Below, piece after piece: positions 1 through 11,854 of a stretch of DNA of 64,000 nucleotides. Under the pieces are notes generated by a model. The model made no database searches. It was not told where the DNA came from and saw only the letters and a program-made list of their open reading frames with translations. Location: the NCBI GenBank assembly GCA_002794785.1, contig NBBA01000020.1:248001-312000 (forward strand), written 5' to 3'. The DNA comes from Coniferiporia sulphurascens (lineage: Eukaryota > Basidiomycota > Agaricomycetes > Hymenochaetales > Hymenochaetaceae). How positions within the stretch are numbered: the stretch's first letter is position 1; the number at the start of each line of letters is the position of its first letter. The position numbers were made by a program, and so were the translations under genes.

Positions 1-149
1 CATGGACTATTTTGGATGCAAGAGCACAAAGAGGCTTATGGTGACCTACAACAGAGTGATATCAGGCGAGAGTGGAGCACGAACGTATGATTATACATAC
101 CATAGAAATCGTACGCTTGGAGGAGGATATGTCCGCTGACAGCACTCAT
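1..149 (-). CDS. UDP-glycosyltransferase paralogue, first exons only (cut by window edge)
   Basis: Family GT1 enzymes move a sugar from a UDP-sugar to a small acceptor. Exon 1 runs from the ATG at 149 down to 101 and ends in phase 1 before a GTATGT donor. A 55-bp intron ends in TTGTAG, and exon 2 starts at 45 and leaves the window. Exon 1 reads SGHILLQAYDFY and exon 2 opens GHHKPLCALASKIVH. The complete gene at 9611-11765 has almost the same N-terminus, with the same intron position and phase, so the two are paralogues. The His next to the first splice junction is the usual acceptor-activating residue of the family. The PSPG box lies outside the window, so intactness is unknown. Confidence 0.8.
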
Positions 150-212
150 TGTGTTCACGAAGAGAGAGAAATTGGGAGACTGAGCTTGTTTGGAAACCAA
201 GTTACCAGGCCT

Positions 213-1702
213 TTATGTCCTTTGTCGCTGCTGTGCCACTTCATCATTTTGAACAACCGAAACACCGCGGCCACGGACATAACAGTCCCTAGGAACGAGA
301 GCACGCACTGTAAGTTCGATATGGTCAATTTCGGGCTTAGCATATGGATTGGCACTGCCTTCTCTCCCGCTCCAGGCGCATAGTCTAGTAAACCGGGCTG
401 GCTTAGCGTCATAGTATATGGCGCCTTGTTTTGCGTCGAGATAGAACACAAAGATGTCGTTTTCAGGTGACTGATTTGTGATATCGGACTGTACGTGCCC
501 GATGGCCGCAGCGCTTTTTGACAAGCCATTTGTTTTCTCCAGCAGTAAGCTTAGTATTACGCATTTCGTACGTGTGCGGCCGCAGTACCAACTCCTTCAA
601 GTTATGTACATCCTGATTCTTCGTTCTTCTCTGTGACTCACGTAGATTTGCTTTTTCAGGCCATTTATATTGCGAAGCCGGCCTGTAACGGAGTTCAACA
701 CCTCAGAATTGTTCGAAGCTATTTACAACTTACATTGGAAAGCCCGGGGTTTGTAAGTTCGGGACTGGCGACGCTAATCTGCTTGCCAGCGGCCTCAAAA
801 TAAAAGCGTCTTGTAACATTAAGGAGAGGCTCGAAGGTTGCAATGCAAGAATTATCCAAGAGCATGTAATGGAATAGCCCGAGTGTTTCTATCTCAGGCT
901 CTTTCAAGTTCTTGTGTTACGAATTGAAAGGCGGAGACAGAGACATCATTTGTCACAGCATGCTGGCCACGATAGGATGTTTGGCGAGAATGAGACCAAT
1001 TCCTTTCCGGCACATATCACTTAACGGATATGTTTTGCAAGGGTCAAATATAAAGAGCCCGAAGGGTTCCGTATGTTGAACAGCAATACCACTTTTTGGA
1101 TTACGATTGCGTTTTGGGCTTCAAACTTGAAGCAACGTCGTATGTCATCTAGCTGGTCAAGTATATCAATTCTCAGGTACTGTCTTCCCATCATTTTGCG
1201 TAAGAGGGGAGTACGTACCGAGGACTAAACAGGCCGGAGAACTATGACTAGGAAAAGGTCTCAAAGCGGACAACGAATCAAATGCTTGGAAAAAAACTTG
1301 AAGCGTGTCAATTTTCAAATAAACCGTTACGTAATCTACAGTAAAGAGACCGAGTTAGGTTTGTCGACTTACCTCCATCCGCATCGTCATGGTCGTATCG
1401 AGGAGCAGAAAGTTGGCCGGGCATCCTCGCTGTGCGGCAATGATCGCGGCCGCGAGCGCGGGCGTAATAGTCACTCCAACTCGAACTTCAACCAAGCGAA
1501 CGCGGTCGCGGACATGATACACGCGCTGCCGGCGGATTTCAGAAAAAAAAAAAATCAAATTCGATGATACGAAACCGAACCTGAGCCCGCACGATGCAAA
1601 CCCTGCAACGCGGAGGCAATGCGATGCGTACGTTTCGTATGCATCTGTGCATTTCGTTGTCACTCCGGTGCAGTGGAATGTCAACGAGGAGTCATCGCCC
1701 AT
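213..1702 (-). CDS. Unrecognised multi-exon gene
   Basis: I do not recognise this protein. Several minus-strand segments look like real exons because they are bounded by good splice sites. The segment 1525-1373 follows a long pyrimidine tract with acceptor GGCAG and ends at GTAAGT. A segment around 907-734 ends at GTAAGTTG. The segment 682-642 lies between TTACAG and GTGAGT. A last segment ends at a stop near 213, only about 60 bp before the start of the glycosyltransferase at 149. The part at 1120-950 has a well-formed coding frame but I could not settle its boundaries. No signal peptide, membrane segment or catalytic motif was recognised. The start and exact exon chain are uncertain; it may be decayed. 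Confidence 0.35.
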
Positions 1703-2734
1703 GCTCACGTTTGCCGCGCTGGCCACGGTTTCGCCTGGTTAGTCAGTACTGACTGAATGACTCTAACTTCTGAGAGCTTCCGAGTCCACTGGCAACTGCT
1801 GAATGCTGTAGGGGTATCGGATATTCGGCTTGTGGTACGAAAATCCATACAAGTGTGGCTGGCTGCAGAATGTGGAACTATTTCATGGCTTCTTTTGCAA
1901 CCATCAAAAGCAAATAAAATGACGATATACAACGAGAGTTAGGCGCATCACACAATTCAAACTTTGGCAACAAGCAGAAAATTTTGCCTCTCACTCATAA
2001 CTTCCCATCTTGACACTGAATGCCTGATCTTAATACTCCACTGATACTACCAGTTCGGCTACATCTATGCTATGTACAAATTGGCTTGGGGTCTGAACCC
2101 GGTTTCGAACGATCCGAATTTCTCGGGCTGCTGAAGCCACAAACCGAAACCGCGGTTTGATTCGGTTCCAAACCGAACTTTGTTAAGTAACACCACACCT
2201 TTTCCCTTTGCGAGTGTAGCCGATCCAGTGAAATCCTTCCATGCAGGCACGCACTTTCGGAGGATCGTTGTCATCGTATCTATAACCACACTTGGCCCCC
2301 GGAAATGCAAGTTTTAGCCGATTTGTGTTTAGCATGGAAGTCCCGGCGTGAAAATGCTTTCACCTTCCCCGGCCCTCGCCTCAGCGACGCGGTGTCATGC
2401 ATGCTATAAAAGACCAACGCCCCATGCATCATAAAGGTGACTTTTCTTTTTCGAAATGCTTTCCGTCGGCTCAGCCGAGGCACTAAATACCATCTCTAAG
2501 TACAAGGAGGAAAGTCAAGCTATCCAAGTCAGTATCTCCACTGTCACGCTTGATTAACTGTAATTATTCATCCGACAATTTTGGAGTATACCACGTGTGA
2601 GCATACCTTTCATCGTGTACGAAATTGCCTCACTAATGCACACCGCGACTAGTTGCCAGCGCCGCATTGTTGGCGAGTCGCTGCTCAGTCATTACTTGAT
2701 AGATTTAGCCATTGACGCCGTTTTTTTAGATATA
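1703..2734. other. Stretch without a supported gene
   Basis: Short ORFs on both strands lack splice signals or recognisable motifs. I see no convincing gene, repeat or RNA here. The right-hand end may hold the unrecognised first exon of the DUF6533 copy that follows. Confidence 0.4.
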
Positions 2735-4277
2735 TGATTATCTTCTTACACTCGGTGATGAGGTTTGCCCTGGACTTCTTCAAACCTTAATTCTCATTGC
2801 TCATTCGTTAACACTGTTAAGGCTGATTTTATTTGGCACTCTAAATGGAGTTTTGGAAGGTTTCTCTTCCTCGTAACGAAGTATTTAGGCTTTGTGGCAT
2901 CCACAATTGTAATCGTTTGTTGGTTATTGCCATTATTTTGCTGAGCTTCTTCTGACCGTATTAATTTTCATATTTCAGATTTAGTTGTACCCGGTGTTGA
3001 CGCCCAGGTGAATGGTCACCATACTTCAGGCTTTGCCTTCGTGGGGTGACACTGAACAATGGAGTAGCGCTGCGAACAAATTTACAATGTACGGACTTGT
3101 GAGTTTGGGGTTATATGATCTAGCAGAAAGAGATTGAAGTTTCGCTAGACTTGGGTATATGTAGTATCATCATTGCCGAAAGTATGTCTAAAGTCTAGTT
3201 TGTTTGATTTGCTGATGTTTACAATCCACAGTCATCATGGCGCTTCGTGTATACGCATTATGGGGAAGATCACAGATTGCCCTTTCCTTAATGCCCGGTT
3301 TGTTTGTGAGAAATAGCCTATCTTTGCCTAATTAATACTAAACGCCTTTTTCCGTTCTTGATTCCGTGAAGTTCGGCTCAATTGCGACATTCTCCTTGTT
3401 TGTTACGGGCGAAGATCTTGTATTCGGTGCGCCTTGAGTAAGTATTACCGTGTCATATATTAATAAATTTATTAGCGTCTCCTGCTCCAGGTCTTCCCCC
3501 ATGCCTCTTATTGCACATCAACACCAAGCCCAGTTACATAGGATTTGCTATGTTAATGCTTTTTGAATGCTGTATGTTTTCTTAGTCTTGTGAGAATTTC
3601 GTGCGTCACTGTGTTTACTGTAAACCCGGGCCCTAGCTGTCATGTTCATGACATTTTGGAAGGGCATTGTACACTGTCGGTATATTGACCAAACCTTCCG
3701 AACAACATCGCTGACATAAATACAGGGAAGGAAGGCACACATCGTGGATCGCTTCTGGGAATAGTTTACAGAGATGGTGAGCTTGACGTGGGTTCATTGG
3801 TATATTATCGCTTACGCTTGACAATGATTTTTAGGCGCATTATACTTTGTATTTCTTTTTGGTATATTGATTCATTCAATTGTTAGAAGAAGCCTACTGA
3901 AGAGTCCCCGTCTATCTAACAGCCCTTACAACAGCGAACTTCGTCATCTGCTTCCATGATAGGCCCTTAAATGCAAATATCTCAAATCTTGCTACGTTTC
4001 TTTTCACGACTCGTTCTAATTACCGTTGCATTGTACAGGGGAACTTTTACAATCTTCTCATGGAGTAAGCAGATCTAAATTTAGGTTAGCAAGAAACGAC
4101 CTGACATCAATAACAAACAGGCCTCAGCGAGCCCTTCATTCTATAATCACGGCCCGAATGATTCTGAACCTACGGGAGGCAGCGTCGGACAGGCAGGACC
4201 ATATTACGCTTGCTAGTCTTGTTTTCCGGCATGCATCATCGTCTGTCCCTCAAGGTCCCGAGGCTTCCGGAGGATAA
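2735..4277 (+). pseudogene. DUF6533-type membrane protein, copy A (most diverged, probably broken)
   Basis: DUF6533 proteins are multi-pass membrane proteins of unknown function, expanded in Agaricomycetes. Landmarks appear in family order: YDYLLTLGDE near 2735, then ADFIWHSKW with FLFLVTKYLGF near 2830-2905, VIMALRVYALWGRS near 3233-3275, and the C-terminal LHSIITARMILNLREAAS near 4134-4195, with a stop at 4275-4277. Copies B, C and D show the same landmarks. I could not find a start or a fully open exon chain, and several joints lack clean splice sites, so this is likely a decayed member. It is in the same orientation as B and C but is less similar to them than they are to each other. Confidence 0.5.
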
Positions 4278-4359
4278 ATCTCGACTAGTCTGTAACTCTG
4301 GCAGGCACTCAGAATCTCAGTGTGCTCGGACACTGACTCTTTCATTGTCCTATATGCTG

Positions 4360-4488
4360 TTACTGCATAAATGCACGCATATGCACAGTTTGGGATACTT
4401 TGTATAATGCCCATGACCTGATGGCAAGAACGAAGATATCGACAACTTTGAGTTTGAAAGGGGTGTCCATGAAGAGGCTTCGAATCAT
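4360..4488 (-). pseudogene. Duplicated 5' fragment of the cytochrome P450 gene
   Basis: Reading down from the ATG at 4488, the first 41 or so codons match the start of the P450 gene at 7855: MIRSLFMDTPFKLK here against MIRNLYVDIPFNLN there, and both contain SQTV-x-MRA. Similarity stops abruptly near 4370, where the frame runs into unrelated sequence and a stop at 4360-4362. Similarity continues upstream into the promoter region. This is a truncated duplicate encoding only the membrane anchor, with no heme-binding part. The reading frame of the copied part is still open, so the duplication need not be old. Confidence 0.75.
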
Positions 4489-5721
4489 GATTGAAGAGTT
4501 CGGTGGCACCGAAAGTTTAAGTGCTGTTTGTGGCTGCTAAGCTACCCCTTATTCTGACTTCGAGAATGAAGGGAAAAGCATTGTAATACGGACTACCGAA
4601 CGGCTCCTGAAGCGGTCGATGCTGGCCGATTGGGAAGAGAGGTGCTGGATACTTGGGGATAATGTCGACGGGACACGGTGTGCCGACCCGCGCACTATGC
4701 CTTTAATTCCGCGCTTTTTCGCATGAGATGGGCGTTAAACCCTGCTGCAGATCAGTATTGGTCATTCACATTACGTAACCTGGATACGCGACTAACCGTG
4801 GAAGCAGCCGGCCTCCGCATCGTTCCGCTTTACATAAGCGCGATTTGTCAAAGGGTTTTCAATCATGCTTAGACACGTCCAGTTTGCCGACAGCGTTTTC
4901 GCTCTCGGTCCAGCCTGACTCCAGACTGATGCAGGGGGGATTTCCATGCAGGGACCCGAAGAGCTGTTTGGTTCTATCCCAGGGTACACTGCTGTCGTAT
5001 TGAGGTGAGCAGCATATATCTAAGGATGCACAAAGCATAGCAGCTAGTAATTGGTCAGGTGGTTCCCTTTTTATGATTGAGTTTATTGTCGTTTTACCGA
5101 GCACGAACAAACTCTGCGAGATGCTGCTGCTACGCAATATATCTCAATTGAAGTGAAATATTTTCAGTAATATCACTCGTTTGATATTCCTGGTTCGGGT
5201 ACATCGTTCGGTGTCGTTCCAACGGATTCCGGCTTCTTCAACATACCAGTGCATCGTTGCGCACACTGCAGATTACTCCGACATTCAGGCTAGCCAACAC
5301 GCTAGTTTCACGGAATGCTTCGCTTTAACCTGGTGAATGAGCTAACGGGAAGATATCTTTCCGGATGTAGACTTCGACTCGATCTTCGAGGCTTTCCGGA
5401 TGCTTTCGCGATTCAGCTCTGTAAATGCATATTTCGCATGACTGCGTCAAAGACGGTATAGGTACCCACTCGCTAACTCCAAGGCACCAAGGAAAGGCTA
5501 TTATTCTTGAGAATCGGCCACTCAAATAGTCGGCTGCCTTCTCGTCTCTTCAAGCTCATACGGCGGCCTCTTTTGCTTACGTACATAACTAAGTATATGC
5601 GCTCAGAAAACCTGATTTGGATTCGCTAAATCACTATAACTTACTATCATTGTACAAAGATACAAAGGCTCAGAATCTCGGAACAAAGGGTCCATTTCTC
5701 AACCTAGGCCCACACGGAACA
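4489..5721 (-). repeat. Duplicated P450 upstream region, then sequence with no recognised gene
   Basis: From 4489 to about 4990 the sequence matches the region upstream of the intact P450 (7856 to about 8560) in patches, including an AAGCGYGATTTGTCAAA block near 4837 against 8305 and a GACTCCAGACTG block near 4919 against 8543. The duplicated unit therefore carried the promoter and the first exon. Between about 5000 and 5721, downstream of the P450 stop, I see no supported feature. Confidence 0.55.
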
Positions 5722-7855
5722 TTACTCGACGCGTCGTACACGCATCGGCATAGCATATCCTTTCTCGCCTTCGATTTTGGGACGGGGCAGAATTGTTGTG
5801 ATCGTATCGACCTTGGTCTCCGGTCCATCACGCATATCGAAGGAATAGTTGCGCACCAGGACAGATAACACGGACTGCGAACAGCAAAGGAGCAGAGAAG
5901 TCAGCGAAAACCGCGAGCCTGTTTAACAGAAAATATAAACCCACCTTGAATTCGGCCACCGCGAACCCGCGCCCGAGACACGTCCTTGGTCCGTCGATGA
6001 ACGATAGCAGGTGGTGATATCCCTGCACCTCCTTCGCCTTGGCGGTCAGGCCCGATTCTCCATCCAACCAGCGCTCGGGCTTGAACTCCTTTGCATCCGT
6101 CCCCCAGATTGCCTCAGAGCGGTTGACTGCACGGATGGGCACTACAATTGACGTTCCGCCCCCGACAGTGATACAGTCAACGGTTTTTCCGGAGGTAGTC
6201 ATCACGGGTGTGCTCAGCGGAATAACGTCATCGTGCGCGGCCTACAGTAGAGATAAAATAAAACTGCAATAAGCGCATAGCACCATGCAGGCGAAATAGC
6301 AGCTCGTACTATTCGGCCGGTCTGGGGAACGGGAGAGTGTAGTCGGAGGGTTTCGCGCAAGACCCCATTGAGGTATGGGAGACCATTGAGAAGTTGTTCA
6401 TGCGAAGGATCGCTCCCGATAAACTCGGAAAGTTCTGCTCGTAGTTTCTTCTGTTTTTCTGGGTGCAGAGCCAGTTCGATGAGCGCCCATGTGAGGCTGA
6501 CTACAGCAAAGCTTGTCAAGAAGGGAAGGGAAAGAGAAAACGTCCGAAAATACTAACTGGACGTCGTTTCATATCCCGCTAAGATCAATACTTTCATCTG
6601 GGAAAATAATTAGAGGCGTGGAGGAGTTCAAAAGGGTAACGCGATTACCTGGGCTAAAACCTCTTCCCTGGTGAGTCTGAGCTCTGAATTCGAACTTTCC
6701 GCCTTGACTGGACAATAATCAGCATAATGAAGATCCTTGAGACCAGAACATACGCAGGGATCCTATCATGGAACGACCGGTGTCGCCAACCACACCCGCG
6801 TCTTTTTCCTTGCGGCTCCTCTCCAGCAGAGTCTCAGCGATCTCTTCCATGGAACTGTGCAGCTTCTTAACCATGCGCCGGCGATTTGTCGGAACTTTCA
6901 AAAGGAAGGGGAATATGGGTCCGAGAAGCGGGAAGATGATGGAGAGACCGTGAGGCGGGAGTGAGCCGAATGAATCGAACATCTCTGCGACGTCCGAATG
7001 CCGGCCTTCGAGTGCCCCAAAGTCGTGACTAAATCCTGCGATCCCGATGCTGTCAAGCGAGACACAGTTCATCCTGGAGCAAAAATCAGTTTCTACGGAC
7101 GAAACCCTTAAAATGTGCGATATACCATTTCTGAACGTTGACAACAATTTCTCCAGAGTTAGAAGTCAAGAAGAGCGCATCCCACGCACTTTTGACCTGG
7201 GGGAAGCAAACATCAGGGAGGGCCTCTTCCTTAATTTCGCGGCGGACCTACCTTGTAAGCAGAGTCGTAGAACACCGGGGTCAGATCACGGATAGCGACG
7301 TTGCTGAAAGCAGGGGTAAGGGTCTTGCGTTGTCTGATACGTGCTATAAGTATATTGATCATGGCTTTATCTAGGGCCGATAATTACCGTCGATGATGTT
7401 CGCCCTCGGCCCAGAGGAGACCTTTCCCTACCTTCATTCGACAGGTCAGATTCCGAAGTATAAGAGTCAGCGTCTTGACTCACTAGGTTGGAAATTGCCT
7501 GTTTGGTGAACGTGTTGTTCACATAGCCGAATGTCTCCTTTGAGTAAAAATGGGCGATGGCCTTCGGGTCAGTTAAGACGGTGCGGCGCGAGCCTAGGGG
7601 CCCGGGAATCTGGAATACCGGCCCATACTCGTTGGCCCATTTCTCAAAAAGAACGGCGGCGGCATCCCCCTTGAAGATATCCTTGGAGACTCCAAAGAAC
7701 CAATTAGACGCGGGCGGGCCGCGCAGCTTCGTCGTCCTCGCGCGCATACGGACAGTTTGGGATATTTTGTATAATGTCCATGACCCGATAGCAAGGACGA
7801 TGATATCGACAGTATTGAGATTGAAAGGAATGTCCACGTAGAGGTTCCGAATCAT
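5722..7855 (-). CDS. Cytochrome P450 monooxygenase, intact 10-exon model
   Basis: This is a heme monooxygenase anchored in the endoplasmic reticulum; the substrate is unknown. The model, read on the minus strand, is 7855-7484, 7431-7388, 7333-7252, 7196-7126, 7073-6754, 6707-6649, 6597-6558, 6500-6310, 6241-5945 and 5874-5722. All junctions are GT-AG and in phase, giving 542 residues, a normal length. Visible parts are an N-terminal membrane helix (residues about 10-30), the C-helix WAEGEHHRRQR, the oxygen-binding I-helix AGYETTS (323-329), the K-helix E379-x-x-R382, the PERW motif (about 448-451) and the heme loop FIDGPRTCLG with ligand Cys481. The start was put at 7855 because the codon further upstream is GTG and the duplicate at 4488 shares this ATG. 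Its neighbours are two glycosyltransferases on the same strand. The P450 subfamily was not assigned. Confidence 0.93.
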
Positions 7856-9610
7856 GATTGATGCGTTCGACGGCACTGAAAGTTTAAGTGAAGTATGCGG
7901 GTGTCAAACCACTCCTTTAAATACACTGACTTCGGGATTGAAGGGACAGGTATCGTAATACGTATTGCTGAAGAGCTTCTTTTGAAGCGGTCGATTCTGA
8001 CCAAGTGGGAAAGAGAAGTATGGATATTCAGTAGTCGATCGGAGGTGATGCCGACGGGACACATAAAAGCTCGCTCATGCCAGTGTCTCACCGTCTCCGA
8101 GTCTGATGCCGAGGGTTTTCGTGTCGTGTCGGGTAGATGCCAGAAAGACCCATAAGTGCTGCGTATCAAAAAAATTTAGTCATAAATTGCAGTACATGTA
8201 TATAGTTTGGTTAAGGTGGCCAATCTGAATGCGCAGTTACGATTGCAGTGCTGGGAAGTTCTAGAGAAGTCTCATGGAGATGGAGAAATGGCCGCTTTAT
8301 ATAAGCGTGATTTGTCAAACATTTTTCGGCACAAGATGCCTTTTCCTCGCTTATGGACATTCGCCACCTCAACGAGCCGGCGCCTTCGGCTCTCTTACTG
8401 TGTTTTTGCTCCTGCTCTCAGCCTCTCAACTGATGCGGAAACGCAGTTAAATATTGGCGCAGGTGTTCAAATCTGTCTGTTTTTTTGGCGTTGTCAATTG
8501 ACTTACTCTGAGAGCATCAACGATAGGCTGGATCTTACACTGGACTCCAGACTGCAGCCTCATCAGCGCAGCATTGCCGCTACATAACTCTTGAAGAAGA
8601 ATCACTTTAATCCCGCCGACGTCTGAGTTTATAACCCCCAATGTACTATCCAAAACTACTCTAGCCCTATCCAATCAGCATGCAAGGTCCGCGTAACCCT
8701 CGATCATCAGCAAAGCTATCACAATTCCATGCTGTCGGGCTTCATTCATCCTCTTCCTCGCAAAGACTAGGCTCAACTTCCCAATGTCGGGATTATATGA
8801 TAATATAAGGCGGATGCGGCGATAGCACGCCCCCCCCTAATGTGATGGGGCTTTCACATTCGGAATTCACGCTCGGAAGTTGCATCGTAATGAATGATCA
8901 CCGAAATTGGCTTGGTGACAAGATCGCAGGCCGAATAATTCGAAAGCATCTCTCTCAGAGTTGAAGACTTATGCCCTTTTATCCTCGGGGACATCTCACA
9001 AAAAGGAACGAAAATTGATACTTAGAGACGATCAAAATGCCGCAGCATACACGGCGGTCTTGTCTTTGCCCAAAAATGAAGACCCCTTCGTGGTCGGCTT
9101 TAGCAGCCGGGGCCGAGCCTATGCCGAGCAGCTTTGCCTCAGGTGGGAATTCGCGACACTTGATAAGTCATTTTTCTTTCACCAAGCTCGCATCGTCGTA
9201 TGAGTCGAATCTGAACGGTGCACTAAAACGGGCAGTATAGTTTGGATAGCAGGGGGGAGCATGGAGTCGGAAAGCAGAAAAGCAGGCCAGGCTACCTTAT
9301 CATTTTCTCCTCCAAAAGCACAGAGACAACTACTTGGCGAGTCTGGCTTCCCGTCAGTTACTCAATCCTGGTTCTATTGGCATACCCCAGGACACACGAT
9401 TCACCGAGACGAATTCTTAAGCGCATGCCTGCGCGAAGCTGTTAGACTGATGCCTAGTGAAACCGGGTGCCCACGGCCAGGATCAGTACTTAATAGCTAA
9501 ATCAAGAAGATAATGTGCGTTAGAAAAGGAACTTTCTGGTCCGATAAGGTGTATTCAAATCCGAAGGACCCAATTCCAGGTAGTGGGGACCTGCCAACCT
9601 GCGTACATGT
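7856..9610. other. P450 upstream region and gene-free spacer
   Basis: A TATATAAAG-like box lies on the minus strand near 8294-8302, over 400 bp from the P450 ATG, so a 5' UTR intron is possible. The block 7856-8560 is the one copied at 4489-4990. A plus-strand ORF at 9261-9500 contains LREAVRLMP, which recalls a P450 K-helix, but nothing around it supports a gene. No other feature is seen. Confidence 0.4.
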
Positions 9611-11765
9611 CTATTTCGTGGGCAGCACGAAGTCAAGTAAACCCCGGATCTCTTTCCAGCAATATCCACCTTCGTCCCAACTCTTTGAAATGTCGTCCTT
9701 GATGCGCTCCGCATTTTTCCGCTTTTCGCGCCCGTCAGCACCAAATGCCCGCGTCATTACGTCTCGTGTCTCCTCGCGAAGCGCTTCCAGCGTACCGACC
9801 GGCGCTCGCCCGAGGTGGTACACGGGTCGCAAGCCGTTTGAGCCCGTGCGCACCTCGAGAAGCCCGTACGAGACATTCAACCTTGTGAGCTGCGCCGCGC
9901 TCAGTGGTTGGTCTAACATTATGGGCCAGCATATCCTGTACGGTCAAAAAGTTGAGTCAGTTAAGAGTTGGCATTGGGCATCAGACGACTTGCAAGGGAA
10001 CTCCCTCCGCCAGAGACTCGTTGACGGAGTTGTGTCCGCAGTGAGAAACGAACCAGCCGGTTGCCTGTGCAAGAACAAGTTTCAAAAATTGACCGCGATG
10101 AGGTTATAATGGAAGGCGAACTTTGTGCTGCAGGATTATCTGTTGCGGAAGCCAAGTTGAGTGGTATACAAGACCGGACTCGTCGAGTTTCTTGATAAAG
10201 TCTTCGGGTATGACGGCGACCGGCGAAGCATGCGCGAAAACCTTCAAGTTTGATTATTGGTTTTGGCATATGACCAACAAACTTCCTATGAGCACATTTA
10301 CTCACGACGGGGATCTTAAGCTCTAACAGAACGTCAAGAAATGTCCATATCTTCTCGGGTTCCGCAGACCAGAAAATGGTTCCAAAGGAGAACTGGACGG
10401 TTCAACAGTTCAAAAGCGGTTCACAAACCGACTCACAAACCGGCTCACAACCACTCACGTAGACGACGGAGTTCTCTCCATATTTTGAGAGTGCTTCATC
10501 CAAGAACTCCTCAGTTTCTCGGAAAACTGCTGAATGTTTACGGGAGTTGTCAATTTCAACTTGATTTGCTGGTGGCGTCAAGGGGGCCATAGCGAACACG
10601 GGTCGTGGACTCGTAATGTCCTTAAATGCTTCTATGACAGGATCCTCGACGTAGGGCGAAGACATGAGAACGATCCCGTCAGCCATGTTGAACAAACTTC
10701 ATATGAAAAGGCGTAAGCAAAAGACTGGGTCTAGGAATATCGGGTCCCACGTACTTATAGAAATGCCGGAAGCCCGCCGCGCCCATGGAGCGCATTGGGA
10801 AGGGATCCTAAAATCCGACGGAATTATTACCTGAGTGGGGGCTCAACAATCCAAGGAAGCGGACTCACGGTTTGAGGTTTGTTTTCGTAGCCATACATAG
10901 GCGGGACGCCTGGGATGTTTATGGTCTCCCCGTCATCCTTTATCCACAACTGCGATGCGGTGGCCTCAGTACAGAAGTAAATGTAAAAGTCAAGCAAAAT
11001 ATTCAGCCGACCTTCGATCCGATTTTGTGGAGGTCGTCTCCAGAAATCCCTTGGGCTTCATACTCGTTCAGCTTCTCGTCGAGGTTTCCCCATATGCCGC
11101 CGTGCTCCACAGGGGCGGCGCAGGCGTAGGATGCGGCGGCCGCTCCCGAATTCCATACGAAAACCTTTACGCTGTCGCCACTGAGGGTGCGTATAAACTC
11201 AAGGAGCTTCATACCCACAACCTGTGGCCGTTATAAACATTTACATTTCGAGATAGTCATCCCAACCCAGGAACTTAAAGGGAAGGGAACTTACATCAAT
11301 CAGGACGACAGACGGCGGTATGACTGCCGGGTACATGAACTCACTCCCATCGCCACGGGGAACGGACTGGCCTTCAGCGAGCGCGGTGTATAATTCAGCA
11401 AAGGCTTTATCGACTAAGCCTGTATCGGATACCCCCTCTCCAGCGTCGTACGTGACGACTCTGCACACCTACTTTAGCGCACTAAATCGCACGTAATGGA
11501 AAGGAAGGCCCACCTGATGAGCTCACGGAGAGGTGCCTCATCGGGCTCGAACTGCCGAGAAAGCTCGGCCAGGATCCTGTCATAGAATTGCCTCGGCACA
11601 ATGTGCGTTATGTACACTCGGCGGATGTGGACAATCTTAGCGGCCAACGCGCAGAGAGGTTTGTGGTGGCCTGAGAAAGAGAAATGTCACACGGGAGAGG
11701 GACTCGGACGTGTGGTGGTACACACTGTAAAAGGCGTATGCCTGGAGTAGAATATGGCCACTCAT
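9611..11765 (-). CDS. UDP-glycosyltransferase (GT1), intact 11-exon model
   Basis: The enzyme should transfer a sugar from a UDP-sugar to a small molecule in the cytosol. Exons are 11765-11726, 11670-11514, 11460-11295, 11221-11012, 10949-10869, 10807-10755, 10696-10459, 10392-10306, 10241-10122, 10064-9994 and 9935-9611, giving 515 residues, the usual size. The N-terminus GHILLQAY with His15/His16 holds the likely catalytic base. The core reads NSVVYFSFGT. The PSPG donor-binding box runs from W374 (WLPQQ) through HCGHNSVNES (392-401) and GVPLICWP to the final DQP with Q417. Intron 10 (9993-9936) uses a GC donor (GCAAGT); only this choice keeps the PSPG box in frame. No signal peptide is seen. 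The gene shares strand and neighbourhood with the P450, which suggests that an oxidised product is glycosylated. Confidence 0.93.
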
Positions 11766-11846
11766 AGTGCTATTGAGGGTGAAAAGCCAGGGGAAAGGGT
11801 GCGAAATCGCGCCACGACTACAAGCCCTGGTCTTTACTTTCTTCGC

Positions 11847-11854
11847 CTTTTATA
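11847..11854 (-). promoter_or_regulatory. TATA box of the glycosyltransferase gene
   Basis: TATAAAAG on the minus strand lies 82 bp upstream of the ATG at 11765, a normal spacing for a fungal TATA promoter with a short 5' UTR. Confidence 0.5.

Noticed and set aside
9261..9500. Plus-strand ORF with LREAVRLMP, like a P450 K-helix
   Set aside because: No I-helix, PERW or heme loop before or after it and no splice sites; a few matching residues are not enough.
9936..10064. Glycosyltransferase as a pseudogene because of a stop after the PSPG core
   Set aside because: A GC-AG intron restores the box and a long open last exon, so the gene looks intact.
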